A stretch of 64,000 bases of DNA, taken from the IMG/VR virus record IMGVR_UViG_3300044823_000365, positions 91,257 through 155,256 of that record; one strand, written 5' to 3'. The position numbers and the translations under genes were made by a program. This document shows positions 15,062-22,757 of the stretch, one piece after another (the first letter of the stretch is position 1; every line of letters begins with the position of its first letter). Under the pieces are notes generated by a model, which was given only the letters and a program-made list of their open reading frames with translations, did not search any database and was not told where the DNA came from. The stretch comes from a virus.

Positions 15062-16005
15062 CCAAGACGTTCTGCGACCGGATCAATGCCGCCTTTGATA
15101 CCGAGGCGACCCTTGAAACGGAATTCAAGAAAAACTACGAGCAGCTTCCTTTTTCACGCACTGATTTTTGGCAGGGGATCATTTACGGCATCATGCGCGA
15201 GGCGTGGTACGAGAGCGGCCCCGGCGTGAAGACGGAGCCCACAGGTTTCGACAGGCTGGCGATTCTCAAGGCGAGCCATCCGTTGCTCGACTATAATCTC
15301 TACTCCCAAGTCCTGCTGAATCTCCAGACGTACAATGGCATGGCGTACCAGAGCGGAGACGCCGAGAAGGAAATCGCTCGATTGAAGGAAGCATGGCCAA
15401 AAGATGCAAAGCTTGACCCCTTCGCATCCAAAGCAAAGATGGTCAAGCAAGCGGAAGTCGCCACGGAAGAGCAGAAGAATTACAACACGGCGGTTTCCTC
15501 CCTTAAGGCGCTGAGAATCATAGCGCAATTTTCTCCGCAAATTTCTTTCAGAGTGAGCCCCAAGGGCAAGACGCCCGCGCTGGCCGATTCGATGAACCTT
15601 AGCATGCTGGGGGTTGGGGCGGATCGTTACCTTAAAGTTCTTCCTGAATTGGCCGTTTGGTATTTGGCATGGCCTAATGCACCGCCGATGGCGTGTTACG
15701 CCCCCTCTGATCCCCCAAACCCTAAAGGCATAGAGTTTCACGCTGAGGGCATCCCGTATCCGTTCTTCTCCAAATCCGGAGGGGACATTTTGCAGACGGT
15801 ACTTTTCGCTCGAAAGCTCATATATGAAGTCGTGCGGGACGTGGATATTACACAGGAAAATTGCACTATGATCCCGCGCATGAATAGCATTCTGGTCGTG
15901 GCGGACAAATACGGTACATCACTCAAAAAAACCGTAGAGCGGCTGAAGGCACAATATCAGATGATTGAATTGACAGAAGGCTCTCGATTTCTTGGCGGTG
16001 CTTAA
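15025..16005 (+). CDS. Hypothetical protein (326 aa)
   Basis: ATG 15025 is preceded by GGAG at about 9 nt and lies inside the preceding mini-gene. No recognised family. The N-terminal 120 residues are helical (VAKTFCDRINAAFDTEATLE); the central part is Lys-rich; residues 225-250 are Pro-rich (WPNAPPMACYAPSDPPNP); the C-terminus is alpha/beta. It lacks obvious catalytic motifs. Confidence 0.7.
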   Translation: MQSEDTRIYDEVAKTFCDRINAAFDTEATLETEFKKNYEQLPFSRTDFWQGIIYGIMREAWYESGPGVKTEPTGFDRLAILKASHPLLDYNLYSQVLLNLQTYNGMAYQSGDAEKEIARLKEAWPKDAKLDPFASKAKMVKQAEVATEEQKNYNTAVSSLKALRIIAQFSPQISFRVSPKGKTPALADSMNLSMLGVGADRYLKVLPELAVWYLAWPNAPPMACYAPSDPPNPKGIEFHAEGIPYPFFSKSGGDILQTVLFARKLIYEVVRDVDITQENCTMIPRMNSILVVADKYGTSLKKTVERLKAQYQMIELTEGSRFLGGA

Positions 16006-16010
16006 CAATT

Positions 16011-16619
16011 ATGGATTTACTACAAGCAGCCCCGTATTTGAGCAGGAACTCTAAGCATCTCAAGGCCAGCCAGCAATTGGGTATGCCGGTTACTCGTGCG
16101 GCGTATAAGCTCACTCGGCTACTGATGTTCAGTATGGCGAAGCGTCTTGGTTTAGATACTTGTTTTAGGTGCGGTTTCAAAATCACGCAGGTTAAAGAAT
16201 TCAGCATTGAACATAAAAAGGCATGGCGTGATGTTGACTCAAAACTTTACTGGGATTTGGACAACATTGCTTTCTCGCATTTTTCTTGCAATGCTGCCAA
16301 CGGCAAGCGGCCTAATCGCAAGGATGCTCCTGCTGGGATGAATTGGTGCGGTCATTGTAATGAGTTTCGCCCTGTTGATAAGTTCTATCGCAACTGCAGT
16401 CAACGCACAGGATATAATCAAGTGTGTACAAAACATAGGAAGGCAGAGAAAGCCAAAACCTACAAAGAAAGAATATCCGTTGGTTTGTGCACACGTTGTC
16501 CGGCCCAAGCAACACGGGGTAGAACTTGCTGTCAAAAGCATCTCAATCAGCACGCTGCTCAAACCAGGGCTCGATGGAAAAAGAAACACCCCAATAAATT
16601 GGAGGGAGCCCGTGCCTGA
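16011..16619 (+). CDS. HNH homing endonuclease
   Basis: 202 aa. CFRCGF followed by FSIEHKKAWRD and SHFSCNAANGKR gives a Cys-flanked HNH nuclease with His as general base. The C-terminal part has a second zinc module (CGHC...CTKH) and CTRC/CCQKH. Free-standing, on the + strand, AT-richer than the flanks. It probably cuts the cognate intergenic site in related phages. Confidence 0.85.
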   Translation: MDLLQAAPYLSRNSKHLKASQQLGMPVTRAAYKLTRLLMFSMAKRLGLDTCFRCGFKITQVKEFSIEHKKAWRDVDSKLYWDLDNIAFSHFSCNAANGKRPNRKDAPAGMNWCGHCNEFRPVDKFYRNCSQRTGYNQVCTKHRKAEKAKTYKERISVGLCTRCPAQATRGRTCCQKHLNQHAAQTRARWKKKHPNKLEGARA

Positions 16620-16728
16620 CCCTGATCCGCTCGTCCTCGCTCGGGGGGACCAAGACCTTGAGTCGGCTTGCCCGTACTGCGGCTTTGACCCGTGGAGGCC
16701 GCAAGCCCTGCACTTCAGGGCAGGGTAA
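16612..16728 (+). CDS. Mini protein with CPYC knuckle (38 aa)
   Basis: GTG at 16612 preceded by SD ggaggga and overlapping the HNH stop. It contains ESACPYCGFDPWRP. Small and short of family features. Confidence 0.45.
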   Translation: MPDPDPLVLARGDQDLESACPYCGFDPWRPQALHFRAG

Positions 16729-16763
16729 GGCCGACTTTAGGGTGTTGAAAATACTTGAAAATA

Positions 16764-16787
16764 GGGGAATTATACGCTTGAGTCCAC
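16764..16787 (+). repeat. Island inverted repeat (element a)
   Basis: Starts GGGGAATTATAC and is preceded by AAAATA. It matches, in opposite orientation, the element at 19954-19977 (20 of 24 positions), which is also followed by AAAATA. Together they bracket 16.76-19.98 kb. Confidence 0.55.
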
Positions 16788-16844
16788 AAGCGTCAGAAGC
16801 TCCAGCAAATCAACGGCTTGGGGTAGTAGCCTTTTACCCAAATG

Positions 16845-16853
16845 TGGTATACT
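16845..16853 (+). promoter_or_regulatory. Extended -10 promoter (TGGTATACT)
   Basis: TGN-TATACT about 50 nt before the small membrane-protein genes at 16903 and 17021. No clear -35, as expected for extended -10 promoters. Confidence 0.45.
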
Positions 16854-16902
16854 ACACGGGAGGGTTGAGTTCAGTGCGTCCTAACCGCGGGAGGAGAAGA
16901 AT

Positions 16903-17013
16903 GTGCTTTATCTAATGCTTGGGCTGGGGATTTTGTTTTACCTCGTTGTTTTTGGGCTGCCGCTTGTTTTGATGGTAGCCTTAATCCGCTACTTGTGGAA
17001 AAAGGCAAAGTGA
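16903..17013 (+). CDS. Small membrane protein (36 aa)
   Basis: GTG 16903 is 7 nt after SD ggaggag. One long hydrophobic helix (LGLGILFYLVVFGLPLVLM) followed by a basic end (WKKAK), so N-out/C-in is likely. No known family. Confidence 0.5.
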   Translation: MLYLMLGLGILFYLVVFGLPLVLMVALIRYLWKKAK

Positions 17014-17020
17014 GGAGACC

Positions 17021-17170
17021 GTGATTCTTATAGATATCCTTCTTGCTGTTCTTGTGTTCGGCGGCTTTTACCTCTGGCTCAAAAGTAGAAACCCCAAACC
17101 TCCTGTGCCCGTGACAGAAGAGCAACTTTTGGCCCAAGACTATTCCGCCAAGGAGGAATCCCCCGCATGA
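17021..17170 (+). CDS. Small membrane protein (49 aa)
   Basis: GTG 17021 preceded by gaggaga. A hydrophobic helix (IDILLAVLVFGGFYLWL), then a Pro-rich linker and acidic tail. Paired with the preceding membrane peptide; lysis or envelope functions are possible but not shown. Confidence 0.5.
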   Translation: MILIDILLAVLVFGGFYLWLKSRNPKPPVPVTEEQLLAQDYSAKEESPA

Positions 17171-17180
17171 ATGCGGGGGA
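17159..17180 (+). terminator. Perfect hairpin after membrane-protein genes
   Basis: TCCCCCGCAT-GA-ATGCGGGGGA: 10-bp perfect stem overlapping the stop of the 17021 gene. No T-run follows, so it may end transcripts weakly or protect 3' ends. Confidence 0.45.
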
Positions 17181-17210
17181 GGATGTCAAAGCATTTTCTA
17201 GGAAGGAACC

Positions 17211-17912
17211 ATGAGCAACAAATACCAACTGTATGTGAGCACCCCGACTGTATTCTGCGACGGTTACGACTTCTCCACGCTGAAGGCCGCGCTCGAATAC
17301 GTGAGGACGTTCAAAGGCGAGGCGCACTTCGGCCTCTGCCACCCTAACGGGCAGTGGCACGACTGGCACCTGAACGACCGCATGACCAAGGCACAAGTCA
17401 AGAAGAGGTTCCTCCGGCTCCAAGCCGCCGCCAACCGCGCTGCGCAGCGGAGCTACCGCCACAGCGATGATCATAGCTGCATCAAATTCGTGTGCTCCTG
17501 CGGTCTGGAGAACGCCGCTTGCTGGCCGAAATGCGTGAAATGCGGGCGGGCGCTCCAGATGTTCAACACGGACAGCCAGCGGGGCTCTTTCTGGATGTGC
17601 CCGAAGGGGCACCCTCAGGGGCCGATGGAGGAAGCCGTCACGGCAGGCAAGAGCGCCGGTTGGAGGGTGGCGATGAAGCCTTTCGTAGCGCCCAAAATTC
17701 CCGGCCACAAGCATGCCTTCAGCAACGACGGTGGATGCAAGCTGAACAAGGAACTCGACGCCGTGCGCGCCTCGGCTTCGTATCGGTTCCAGAAATTCTG
17801 GGGCGAGATTCCCCGCAAAGTAATGGACAAAGACGGCCACGTCCCCCTGTCTTGGATCAAGCAGTGGTATATCGGCACGGAATTTGACTGCAACAACGGT
17901 TGCAAAAAATGA
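17211..17912 (+). CDS. Cys/His-rich zinc protein (233 aa)
   Basis: SD ggaaggaacc before the ATG. Residues 88-125 hold two zinc knuckles (CSCG...CWPKCVKCG) and WMCPKGH follows near 139; a final CNNGC sits at the C-terminus. The N-terminal 75 residues are aromatic-rich. Unknown function; likely nucleic-acid binding. It begins a run of three genes with ATGA overlaps. Confidence 0.65.
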   Translation: MSNKYQLYVSTPTVFCDGYDFSTLKAALEYVRTFKGEAHFGLCHPNGQWHDWHLNDRMTKAQVKKRFLRLQAAANRAAQRSYRHSDDHSCIKFVCSCGLENAACWPKCVKCGRALQMFNTDSQRGSFWMCPKGHPQGPMEEAVTAGKSAGWRVAMKPFVAPKIPGHKHAFSNDGGCKLNKELDAVRASASYRFQKFWGEIPRKVMDKDGHVPLSWIKQWYIGTEFDCNNGCKK

Positions 17913-18199
17913 GCGAGATTTTGGAAAAACGCACTTGGGTATACGTCCAACGCCCGAAAGAATACGAGATAGCGTTCCACGGCTGCGGCCACACCGATCC
18001 CGACTGGTCGGAATACAAGGAACATCTCTGGTGCCCGAAGTGCGAGGCGGATTTTATCCCGGAAAATTGGGGAATCTTGGACGGCCCGGTGCTTGTGGGA
18101 GTCTGCCGTCTCATGGGGATTTCCTTCGACCGCTTCAACCTTGAAACCCAGCAGATCGAGCCGTTTGAGATTCCTCAAAAAGGAGAACAGCAGCCATGA
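17909..18199 (+). CDS. Hypothetical protein with CGH/CPKC motif (96 aa)
   Basis: ATGA overlap with the preceding gene. HGCGH and LWCPKCEADF form a possible zinc site. No family recognised. Confidence 0.6.
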   Translation: MSEILEKRTWVYVQRPKEYEIAFHGCGHTDPDWSEYKEHLWCPKCEADFIPENWGILDGPVLVGVCRLMGISFDRFNLETQQIEPFEIPQKGEQQP

Positions 18200-18387
18200 A
18201 GCCCATCGATCCGAGCCCGACGCCGTGGGATTTCGGCACGTGGGGATTCTACTGCGATGCCTGCGAGAAGTTCTTCGACCTGGTGCGCGACGGAAAGGTT
18301 GTCACGCGCGAAGGCAACACCAGCACCCGGTACCACAAATGCGGGGCGGAAGCCCGGCACATCGGGTACGACCATTCCAAGCAGTAG
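18196..18387 (+). CDS. Small zinc-finger-like protein (63 aa)
   Basis: ATGA overlap; YCDACEKFFD plus YHKCG resembles a single zinc finger. Probably translated from the same message as the two genes before it. Confidence 0.6.
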   Translation: MKPIDPSPTPWDFGTWGFYCDACEKFFDLVRDGKVVTREGNTSTRYHKCGAEARHIGYDHSKQ

Positions 18388-18406
18388 GACTTCCTCAAAA
18401 AATAGG

Positions 18407-18426
18407 GGAGTCATGCAGATGACTCC
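18407..18426 (-). terminator. Hairpin with T-run on the minus strand
   Basis: GGAGTCAT-gcag-ATGACTCC, 8-bp perfect stem. Read on the minus strand it is followed by CCTATTTTTT, a normal intrinsic terminator; the + strand has no T-run. Confidence 0.6.
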
Positions 18427-18494
18427 AGAGCCGCATCTCCTACGGCCTTTACGTGATTATCCGAGATTTCCCAGACCTTGATTTCAGTGCCCAT
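18411..18494 (-). CDS. Possible minus-strand peptide (27 aa)
   Basis: ATG at 18494; the start MGTEIKVWEISDNHV resembles N-termini of longer phage/host nuclease-type proteins but stops after 27 residues inside a minus-strand terminator. It may be a truncated gene or chance. Confidence 0.25.
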   Translation of the reverse strand: MGTEIKVWEISDNHVKAVGDAALESSA

Positions 18495-18610
18495 AGAAGC
18501 CCCCAACTGTCGCTGCCGTAATTTGAGATTTCATTTTCTGACTGCAAGTAGAACGGTTGCTAGTACAGCGATTCTGAGTTTTGGATAAGCTGTCATAGTG
18601 GGCCTTTCTC

Positions 18611-18617
18611 AGTATTA
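18611..18617 (+). promoter_or_regulatory. AGTATTA promoter-like element
   Basis: AGTATTA 31 nt before the ATG at 18649; the leader ends with a strong SD (ggaggaatccc). Confidence 0.5.
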
Positions 18618-18648
18618 CAACTATAGGCTTCTACTACGGAGGAATCCC

Positions 18649-18960
18649 ATGGCTATTAAGATGGATAAGAAAAATAAGAAAACTACTGCCCTTTTTTCGG
18701 CGGAAGCCCTTGAAGCAGCTTTTTCAAGGATGTCTCATCCGACCGGTGCTCTAAAACGTCGGTTACGGCAGACCATTTGTGATGCACTAAAACCCGAAAA
18801 CGATCCGAGGTTTTTACTTCTCTGTCAAAATATTGCCGAAACGATTCATCAAGTTTATCCCCAATGCTTACGGAACCAAACTTTACGGACTTTAACCAAG
18901 CGTGGAAAGCCTCGTTCTCAAGGTCAAGCTGCTCGCAGCGAGCGACCAACTGCCGGATGA
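18649..18960 (+). CDS. Hypothetical basic protein (103 aa)
   Basis: Supported by an AGTATTA element and SD ggagga before the ATG. Lys-rich N-terminus, a helical middle (AEALEAAFSRM, LKRRLRQTICDAL) and a basic C-terminus. A plausible 105-aa frame (18683-19000) runs on the opposite strand through the same DNA (helical, with LLKQIIRQLVARCEQL), so the coding strand is not fully certain; the promoter and SD favour the + strand. Confidence 0.5.
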   Translation: MAIKMDKKNKKTTALFSAEALEAAFSRMSHPTGALKRRLRQTICDALKPENDPRFLLLCQNIAETIHQVYPQCLRNQTLRTLTKRGKPRSQGQAARSERPTAG

Positions 18961-19109
18961 TTTGTTTTAATAATTCGGTTTGATCTTTTGGGTCTTCCAT
19001 TATGCAGCACCCCTTGCGCGTCCTCGTCCAGTCCGCCCACGAGTTGGGCATCGCCCCGGCTTTTTGGGCTGAGCAGAATTAGAGTTGAATGGGTGTACAA
19101 TTCCCAGAT

Positions 19110-19328
19110 ATGGCTTATTCCTTACGTGTAAAATGCAAAACACGAGAACCTAAACCCTGTCCCGCATGGGTTGTGTTGGACGATATTAAAGGTTTTTCGT
19201 TATCAGGGAGTTCTTTGAACTATCAAGGTCCCCCGATATATCTTCGCCGCGACACATGCGGTGAAACTCGCAATTACACTCTGAAAGATGTGCTGCTTCA
19301 CCAAACGTCTGATCCTCTCGAACCGTAA
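19110..19328 (+). CDS. Hypothetical small protein (72 aa), strand uncertain
   Basis: ATG 19110 (in-frame ATG 19089 also possible). It contains three Cys. No SD. It overlaps a minus-strand frame (19186-19404) that has a better SD; only one is likely to be real. Confidence 0.35.
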   Translation: MAYSLRVKCKTREPKPCPAWVVLDDIKGFSLSGSSLNYQGPPIYLRRDTCGETRNYTLKDVLLHQTSDPLEP

Positions 19329-19404
19329 AAGTCGGGCAGTCCTTAATACCGTTCCAATCCACTGTGAGGGGTATGATCTCACCGGACTTCGCAATAAATA
19401 ACAT
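19186..19404 (-). CDS. Hypothetical small protein (72 aa), strand uncertain
   Basis: Minus-strand ATG at 19404 is preceded by aggggggctact, a reasonable SD. It begins MLFIAKSGEIIPLTVDWNG and has a CNCEFHRMC cluster. Competes with the + frame at 19110. Confidence 0.35.
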   Translation of the reverse strand: MLFIAKSGEIIPLTVDWNGIKDCPTFTVREDQTFGEAAHLSECNCEFHRMCRGEDISGDLDSSKNSLITKNL

Positions 19405-19452
19405 AGTAGCCCCCCTAATCAGGAGGACCGTAGTTGTGTTTTGCCCGTAAAC

Positions 19453-19476
19453 TTAGGGAATTATACACTTGAGTAC
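19453..19476 (+). repeat. Island repeat (element b)
   Basis: A third copy of the inverted-repeat family (AGGGAATTATAC...), same orientation as the copy at 16764 but without the AAAATA flank. Confidence 0.45.
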
Positions 19477-19533
19477 GCAACCATCAAAACACCCCTAGTT
19501 CCGATACACAACAGCCATTTCCCAGTCCCGAAC

Positions 19534-19540
19534 AGTATTA
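19534..19540 (+). promoter_or_regulatory. AGTATTA promoter-like element, leaderless spacing
   Basis: AGTATTA 6 nt before the ATG at 19547; no SD. Confidence 0.5.
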
Positions 19541-19546
19541 AGCTCA

Positions 19547-19893
19547 ATGCTTCAGTGGATTGTGATTTTGGCGTTGACAGTCGCCGTTGTTGTTCTTTGG
19601 CGTAAGAACCAAAGCCTGAAAACGGCACCTCCCCGCGTTGTCGAGGTTCCTCATCTGGTTGAGATACCCAAGATTATTGAAGTTGAGAAGGTTGTTGAGG
19701 TTCCTAAGATTGTTGAAGTTGAAAAGGTTGTTGAGATTACATCGTTTTTGACGGCTTGGACGAAGGCCAGCTTAAAGAAATTGTCTTTCTGGAGATTAAG
19801 ACAGGCAAGTCCTCCACCAACCCTCGGGAGACTCAGGTTCGTCCGGTTGTGGAAGAGCATAAGGTGCGGTATGATACTCTTCGACTCCCCTAA
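19547..19893 (+). pseudogene. Frameshifted archaeal-HJR-related endonuclease (Endonuc_Holl type)
   Basis: Residues 1-20 are a membrane anchor (WIVILALTVAVVVLW), followed by Val/Glu/Pro-Lys repeats (VEVPKIVEVEKVVE). At about 19734-19740 the frame breaks: adding one base gives DYIVFDGLDEGQLKEIVFLE and EIKTGKSSTNPRE to a stop at 19891-19893, the catalytic D...ExK core of Endonuc_Holl. In the unshifted frame the C-terminus is meaningless and runs to 19918. Either a single-base deletion or a sequencing error. Confidence 0.7.
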
Positions 19894-19904
19894 AATGGGG
19901 GAGT
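19884..19904 (+). terminator. Hairpin after the endonuclease pseudogene
   Basis: ACTCCCC-taaaatg-GGGGAGT, a 7-bp stem enclosing the restored-frame stop codon. No T-run. Confidence 0.35.
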
Positions 19905-19953
19905 GCGGGAACCCTTAAGGCACTTCAAGCCGATGCAGGACGCTGCGAGGCTT

Positions 19954-19977
19954 GCGGACTCAAGTATATAATCCCCC
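19954..19977 (-). repeat. Island inverted repeat (element e)
   Basis: Complementary in orientation to the copy at 16764. It abuts AAAATA and then the next element, so two outward-facing repeat ends share one AAAATA. Confidence 0.55.
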
Positions 19978-19983
19978 AAAATA

Positions 19984-20008
19984 GGGGAATTATCCCTTTA
20001 AGTCCACA
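19984..20008 (+). repeat. Left inverted repeat of the transposase cassette (element c)
   Basis: Starts GGGGAATTATCC after AAAATA. It pairs with the copy at 23572-23596. Confidence 0.6.
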
Positions 20009-20232
20009 GCCAGTTTAGATTGACCGAAAACAACCCACTTTTTGAACGGTGAATCTTTTGCCTCGGGCAGCTTATCCCAGACGAATTCTGGAAAATGCAC
20101 CCGCGCAAGCTTCAAATATTTGTCAACATCTGTTTCAGATAAGATGCAGTTCTGTTGGCATTGCTCAGTGGGACAAAATTGCTTTTCACAACCGGGTGGC
20201 AATCCAATTGAAACATTCAAATATACTTCCAT
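19990..20232 (-). CDS. Hypothetical Cys-containing protein (80 aa)
   Basis: Minus-strand ATG at 20232 follows SD gaggtgag. It has CEKQFCPTEQCQQNC near residues 15-29. Its stop lies inside the left inverted repeat. Last gene of the minus-strand cassette; function unknown. Confidence 0.6.
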   Translation of the reverse strand: MEVYLNVSIGLPPGCEKQFCPTEQCQQNCILSETDVDKYLKLARVHFPEFVWDKLPEAKDSPFKKWVVFGQSKLAVDLKG

Positions 20233-20259
20233 AGTTTCTCACCTCAAATAAGGAGGCGG

Positions 20260-21183
20260 CTAGTCCGCATTTTCCGTCAACTCCTCGTAAGTAATCCGCT
20301 TCCCCGCCACGGCGTCCACCAAGCTGTCCAGCCGCTCGAAAGTATGCCTGCCAACATTTCCTTCGTTGAGCCTGAACGCAAACTCATCCATATATCGCTG
20401 TAGATGCTTCTTGCTGGCGTGATGGTAGACCCCGTGCAATCCTCGCTTCATCACGGCCCATACAGATTCAATTCCGTTCGTGTGCACGTCGCCCCGCACA
20501 TACTCGTCCTTGACGTGTTTGACCGTTTGGACTTCGTAGCCTTGCTTGCCCAGTTTCGTGTAGCTGGGATTTTCGTCCGCCATGAGGCGGGTTCCCAACC
20601 CCACGCTGGCTGTGACGGCGTTCCGAATTGCGGTCCCGCCGTGACTCTGGAGAATCTTGGCAACCGTCCTGCCGCCCCGTTCCCGCATCCCGATGACGAC
20701 CGTCTTTGGCGGGACTCCCCTGCGGAGCCTGACGCTCATGTGCTTGTTATCCTCCAAGCCTCCGATGACCGTCTCATCCGCCTCCACGGTGCCGTGCAGC
20801 ATCTCAACCTTAGCCCCGCACGCTTCCCTGAGCCTCTGGAGCATGAACCATGCCGTATGCTGCTTGACGCCGATCTCTTTGCTCAGTTGCAGAGACGAAA
20901 TGCCCTCGCGGGCTGTGACGAGCAGGTACATCGCATAGACCCACTTATGCAGAGGCACGTGGGAGCGACCGAAGATGGTTCCCGTCCTGACCGTGAATTC
21001 CAATCGGCAGGGATTGCAGAGGTGGAACCCCCTCCTGCCCTTGCGGGGCGTGCTGTCCTTCGTGCCGCACTTCGGGCAGACGATGCCACACTTCCACAGG
21101 CGGCGTTCAATGTAGGCCCGGGCGGACTTCTCGTCGGGGAACCGCTCGAATAGCTCGAAGGTGCTTATTGTGCTGCGGCTCAT
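20260..21183 (-). CDS. IS1595/ISXO2-family DDE transposase
   Basis: 307 aa. The N-terminal zinc ribbon (CPKCG...CNPCR) is typical of ISXO2-like proteins. The DDE-type core shows VEADETVIGG (first Asp/Glu), MADENPSY (second Asp) and HTNGIESVWAVMKRG (third region). It looks full-length and intact. ATG overlaps the stop of the preceding gene (TAATG), so it is translationally coupled to the endonuclease rather than standing alone as in a simple IS. Confidence 0.85.
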   Translation of the reverse strand: MSRSTISTFELFERFPDEKSARAYIERRLWKCGIVCPKCGTKDSTPRKGRRGFHLCNPCRLEFTVRTGTIFGRSHVPLHKWVYAMYLLVTAREGISSLQLSKEIGVKQHTAWFMLQRLREACGAKVEMLHGTVEADETVIGGLEDNKHMSVRLRRGVPPKTVVIGMRERGGRTVAKILQSHGGTAIRNAVTASVGLGTRLMADENPSYTKLGKQGYEVQTVKHVKDEYVRGDVHTNGIESVWAVMKRGLHGVYHHASKKHLQRYMDEFAFRLNEGNVGRHTFERLDSLVDAVAGKRITYEELTENAD

Positions 21184-22757
21184 TACACCCCAGCCCTTTC
21201 ACGCTTCTGGCGCTTTGGAAGCATGTCTTCGAGGAACGATGCGATGTTCTTGATCGTATAGGGGACGACGATCAGGGTGTAGCCGTTGCGTCCCGCCCAA
21301 GCCTTCTTGATGCGGTCACGGTGAAGCAAATCCTGAAAATTTTGCTCGGCCTGCTTTATCGACGTGTTTTTGCTCCACCGTATGGGACGGTAATGCTGCA
21401 TGCCTTGGCATTCGATTAAAGTTTCTAGCTGGGTAAGGTAAAAGTCGAAAGGCAAGCGAACGCGCCCGTGGTGACCTTCCTGTCCGCGGCATTCATCGAA
21501 CCTTTTTTCACAAACAAAAGAAATGTTCGATGCGGTTAAAAATTCTTTGACAGCCCTTACCAGTTTTGAAGTTTTAATGCAGCCACAGCTTGTCGATCCC
21601 CCATTTCGAAGGTTGCCGAGGGGGATTCGAAGTTCCTTACCACAAAGGCAGGCAACCAAAGCGCGCCCCGGTTTTCCATCGCGTCCTGTCTCATACCCTT
21701 GGTAAATGAAGTTTGTATCTGGAATCAACTTACCTAGCTCAAATCCACGGACGACACAGGCAGGATTTTTCATGCAGCTAGTGGTGGTTCCGCTCTTTAC
21801 TTGAACTAGCGGAATCTCAAATTCGTTTCCGTGCTCGCACCGCACAATGATGCTGCGCTGCCCCCACTGATGCCTATTTCTTTTTTGGATTCCCATGTTC
21901 CGCATAAATGTAAGGCTCGTCCCCGGTATGACCTTGCCCGGCTCAAATCCATGCAGGACGCAAGCAGGATTGCTTCTGCAACTCGTCCCATATCCAGATT
22001 TCACACCACGCAAAGTAACCTCAAATGTGTTCCCGTGCGGGACGCAACGAACCACGATCATCCGCTTCCCACTGCTGTTTTTGCGGTCGGATGGGCCAAC
22101 ATATATCAAGTCGGTATCCGGTATCTGTTTTCCCGGCTCGAATCCATAAAGATTGCAAGCTTCATTATTTCGGCAAGTAGTGGGACTTCCGGTTTTCAAG
22201 AGGGAAAAAGACACCTCGAACTTATTTCCATGTGGCAGACACCGAACCCCCGCCATGAAATTCCCGCCGCTGGTCTTGCGGCTGGACGGACCAATGTATG
22301 CCAAGTCTGTTCCCGGTATTCGTTTTCCCGGCTTAAATCTGTCGTCCTTGTGCCACTTTTTTTCGAGTGTTAGTCGTCTATTTGCGATACATTTTTCGCG
22401 TCCGCAGATTCTACAGCCCCTTCCCGCCACATGCGACTTAAATTCTTGCTTGTACTGCCCATGATCCCCACAGATAAACCAGTACTTGGCGTGAGTGCCT
22501 TTGCATATCTGACCTTTAATCATGTCGGAACAGCGGTGCTCCATTTCCTGAATTGTGAGGCTTTGCGCCTCGGCCATACTTTCACGTCCGCATTTCTGGC
22601 AACCCGCGCCACGGGCGTGGCGATTAAATTCTTGTTCATATTCTCCGTGCACTTCGCAAAGAAATTTATATTCGGCGTGATTGCCTTTCCATGCCTGACC
22701 TTTGACCATATCAGGACAACGACGCTCGGCTTCTTCGATTGTGAGTCGTGCTGACAT
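21183..22757 (-). CDS. Modular zinc-repeat protein with C-terminal EDxHD/VSR-like nuclease
   Basis: 524 aa. Residues 1-110 contain two copies of a 53-residue module (LTIEEAERRC...CQKCG, LTIQEMEHRC...CRICG). Residues 135-395 hold four copies of a 65-residue module (FEPGKxIPGTDLxYxGPS...PHG...SCRxNPAC). Residues 400-524 look like a VSR/EDxHD homing nuclease (LPFDFYL, LIECQGMQHYRPI, RDRIKKAW). Such arrays suggest modular DNA recognition. TAATG coupling to genes on both sides. Confidence 0.7.
   Translation of the reverse strand: MSARLTIEEAERRCPDMVKGQAWKGNHAEYKFLCEVHGEYEQEFNRHARGAGCQKCGRESMAEAQSLTIQEMEHRCSDMIKGQICKGTHAKYWFICGDHGQYKQEFKSHVAGRGCRICGREKCIANRRLTLEKKWHKDDRFKPGKRIPGTDLAYIGPSSRKTSGGNFMAGVRCLPHGNKFEVSFSLLKTGSPTTCRNNEACNLYGFEPGKQIPDTDLIYVGPSDRKNSSGKRMIVVRCVPHGNTFEVTLRGVKSGYGTSCRSNPACVLHGFEPGKVIPGTSLTFMRNMGIQKRNRHQWGQRSIIVRCEHGNEFEIPLVQVKSGTTTSCMKNPACVVRGFELGKLIPDTNFIYQGYETGRDGKPGRALVACLCGKELRIPLGNLRNGGSTSCGCIKTSKLVRAVKEFLTASNISFVCEKRFDECRGQEGHHGRVRLPFDFYLTQLETLIECQGMQHYRPIRWSKNTSIKQAEQNFQDLLHRDRIKKAWAGRNGYTLIVVPYTIKNIASFLEDMLPKRQKRERAGV

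Noticed and set aside
16764-16787. TATAAT on the complement of the island repeats as a promoter
   Set aside because: No gene follows in that orientation at 16764 and no consistent -35 is present; terminal-repeat function explains the copies better.
18500-18600. Chain of two further tiny minus-strand ORFs upstream of 18494
   Set aside because: 16-22 codons with overlapping ATGA, but no SD and weak protein character; likely chance.
19905-19990. HNH relic (QADAGRCEACG)
   Set aside because: Only a dozen codons resemble an HNH start, overlapping a repeat element; not enough to call.
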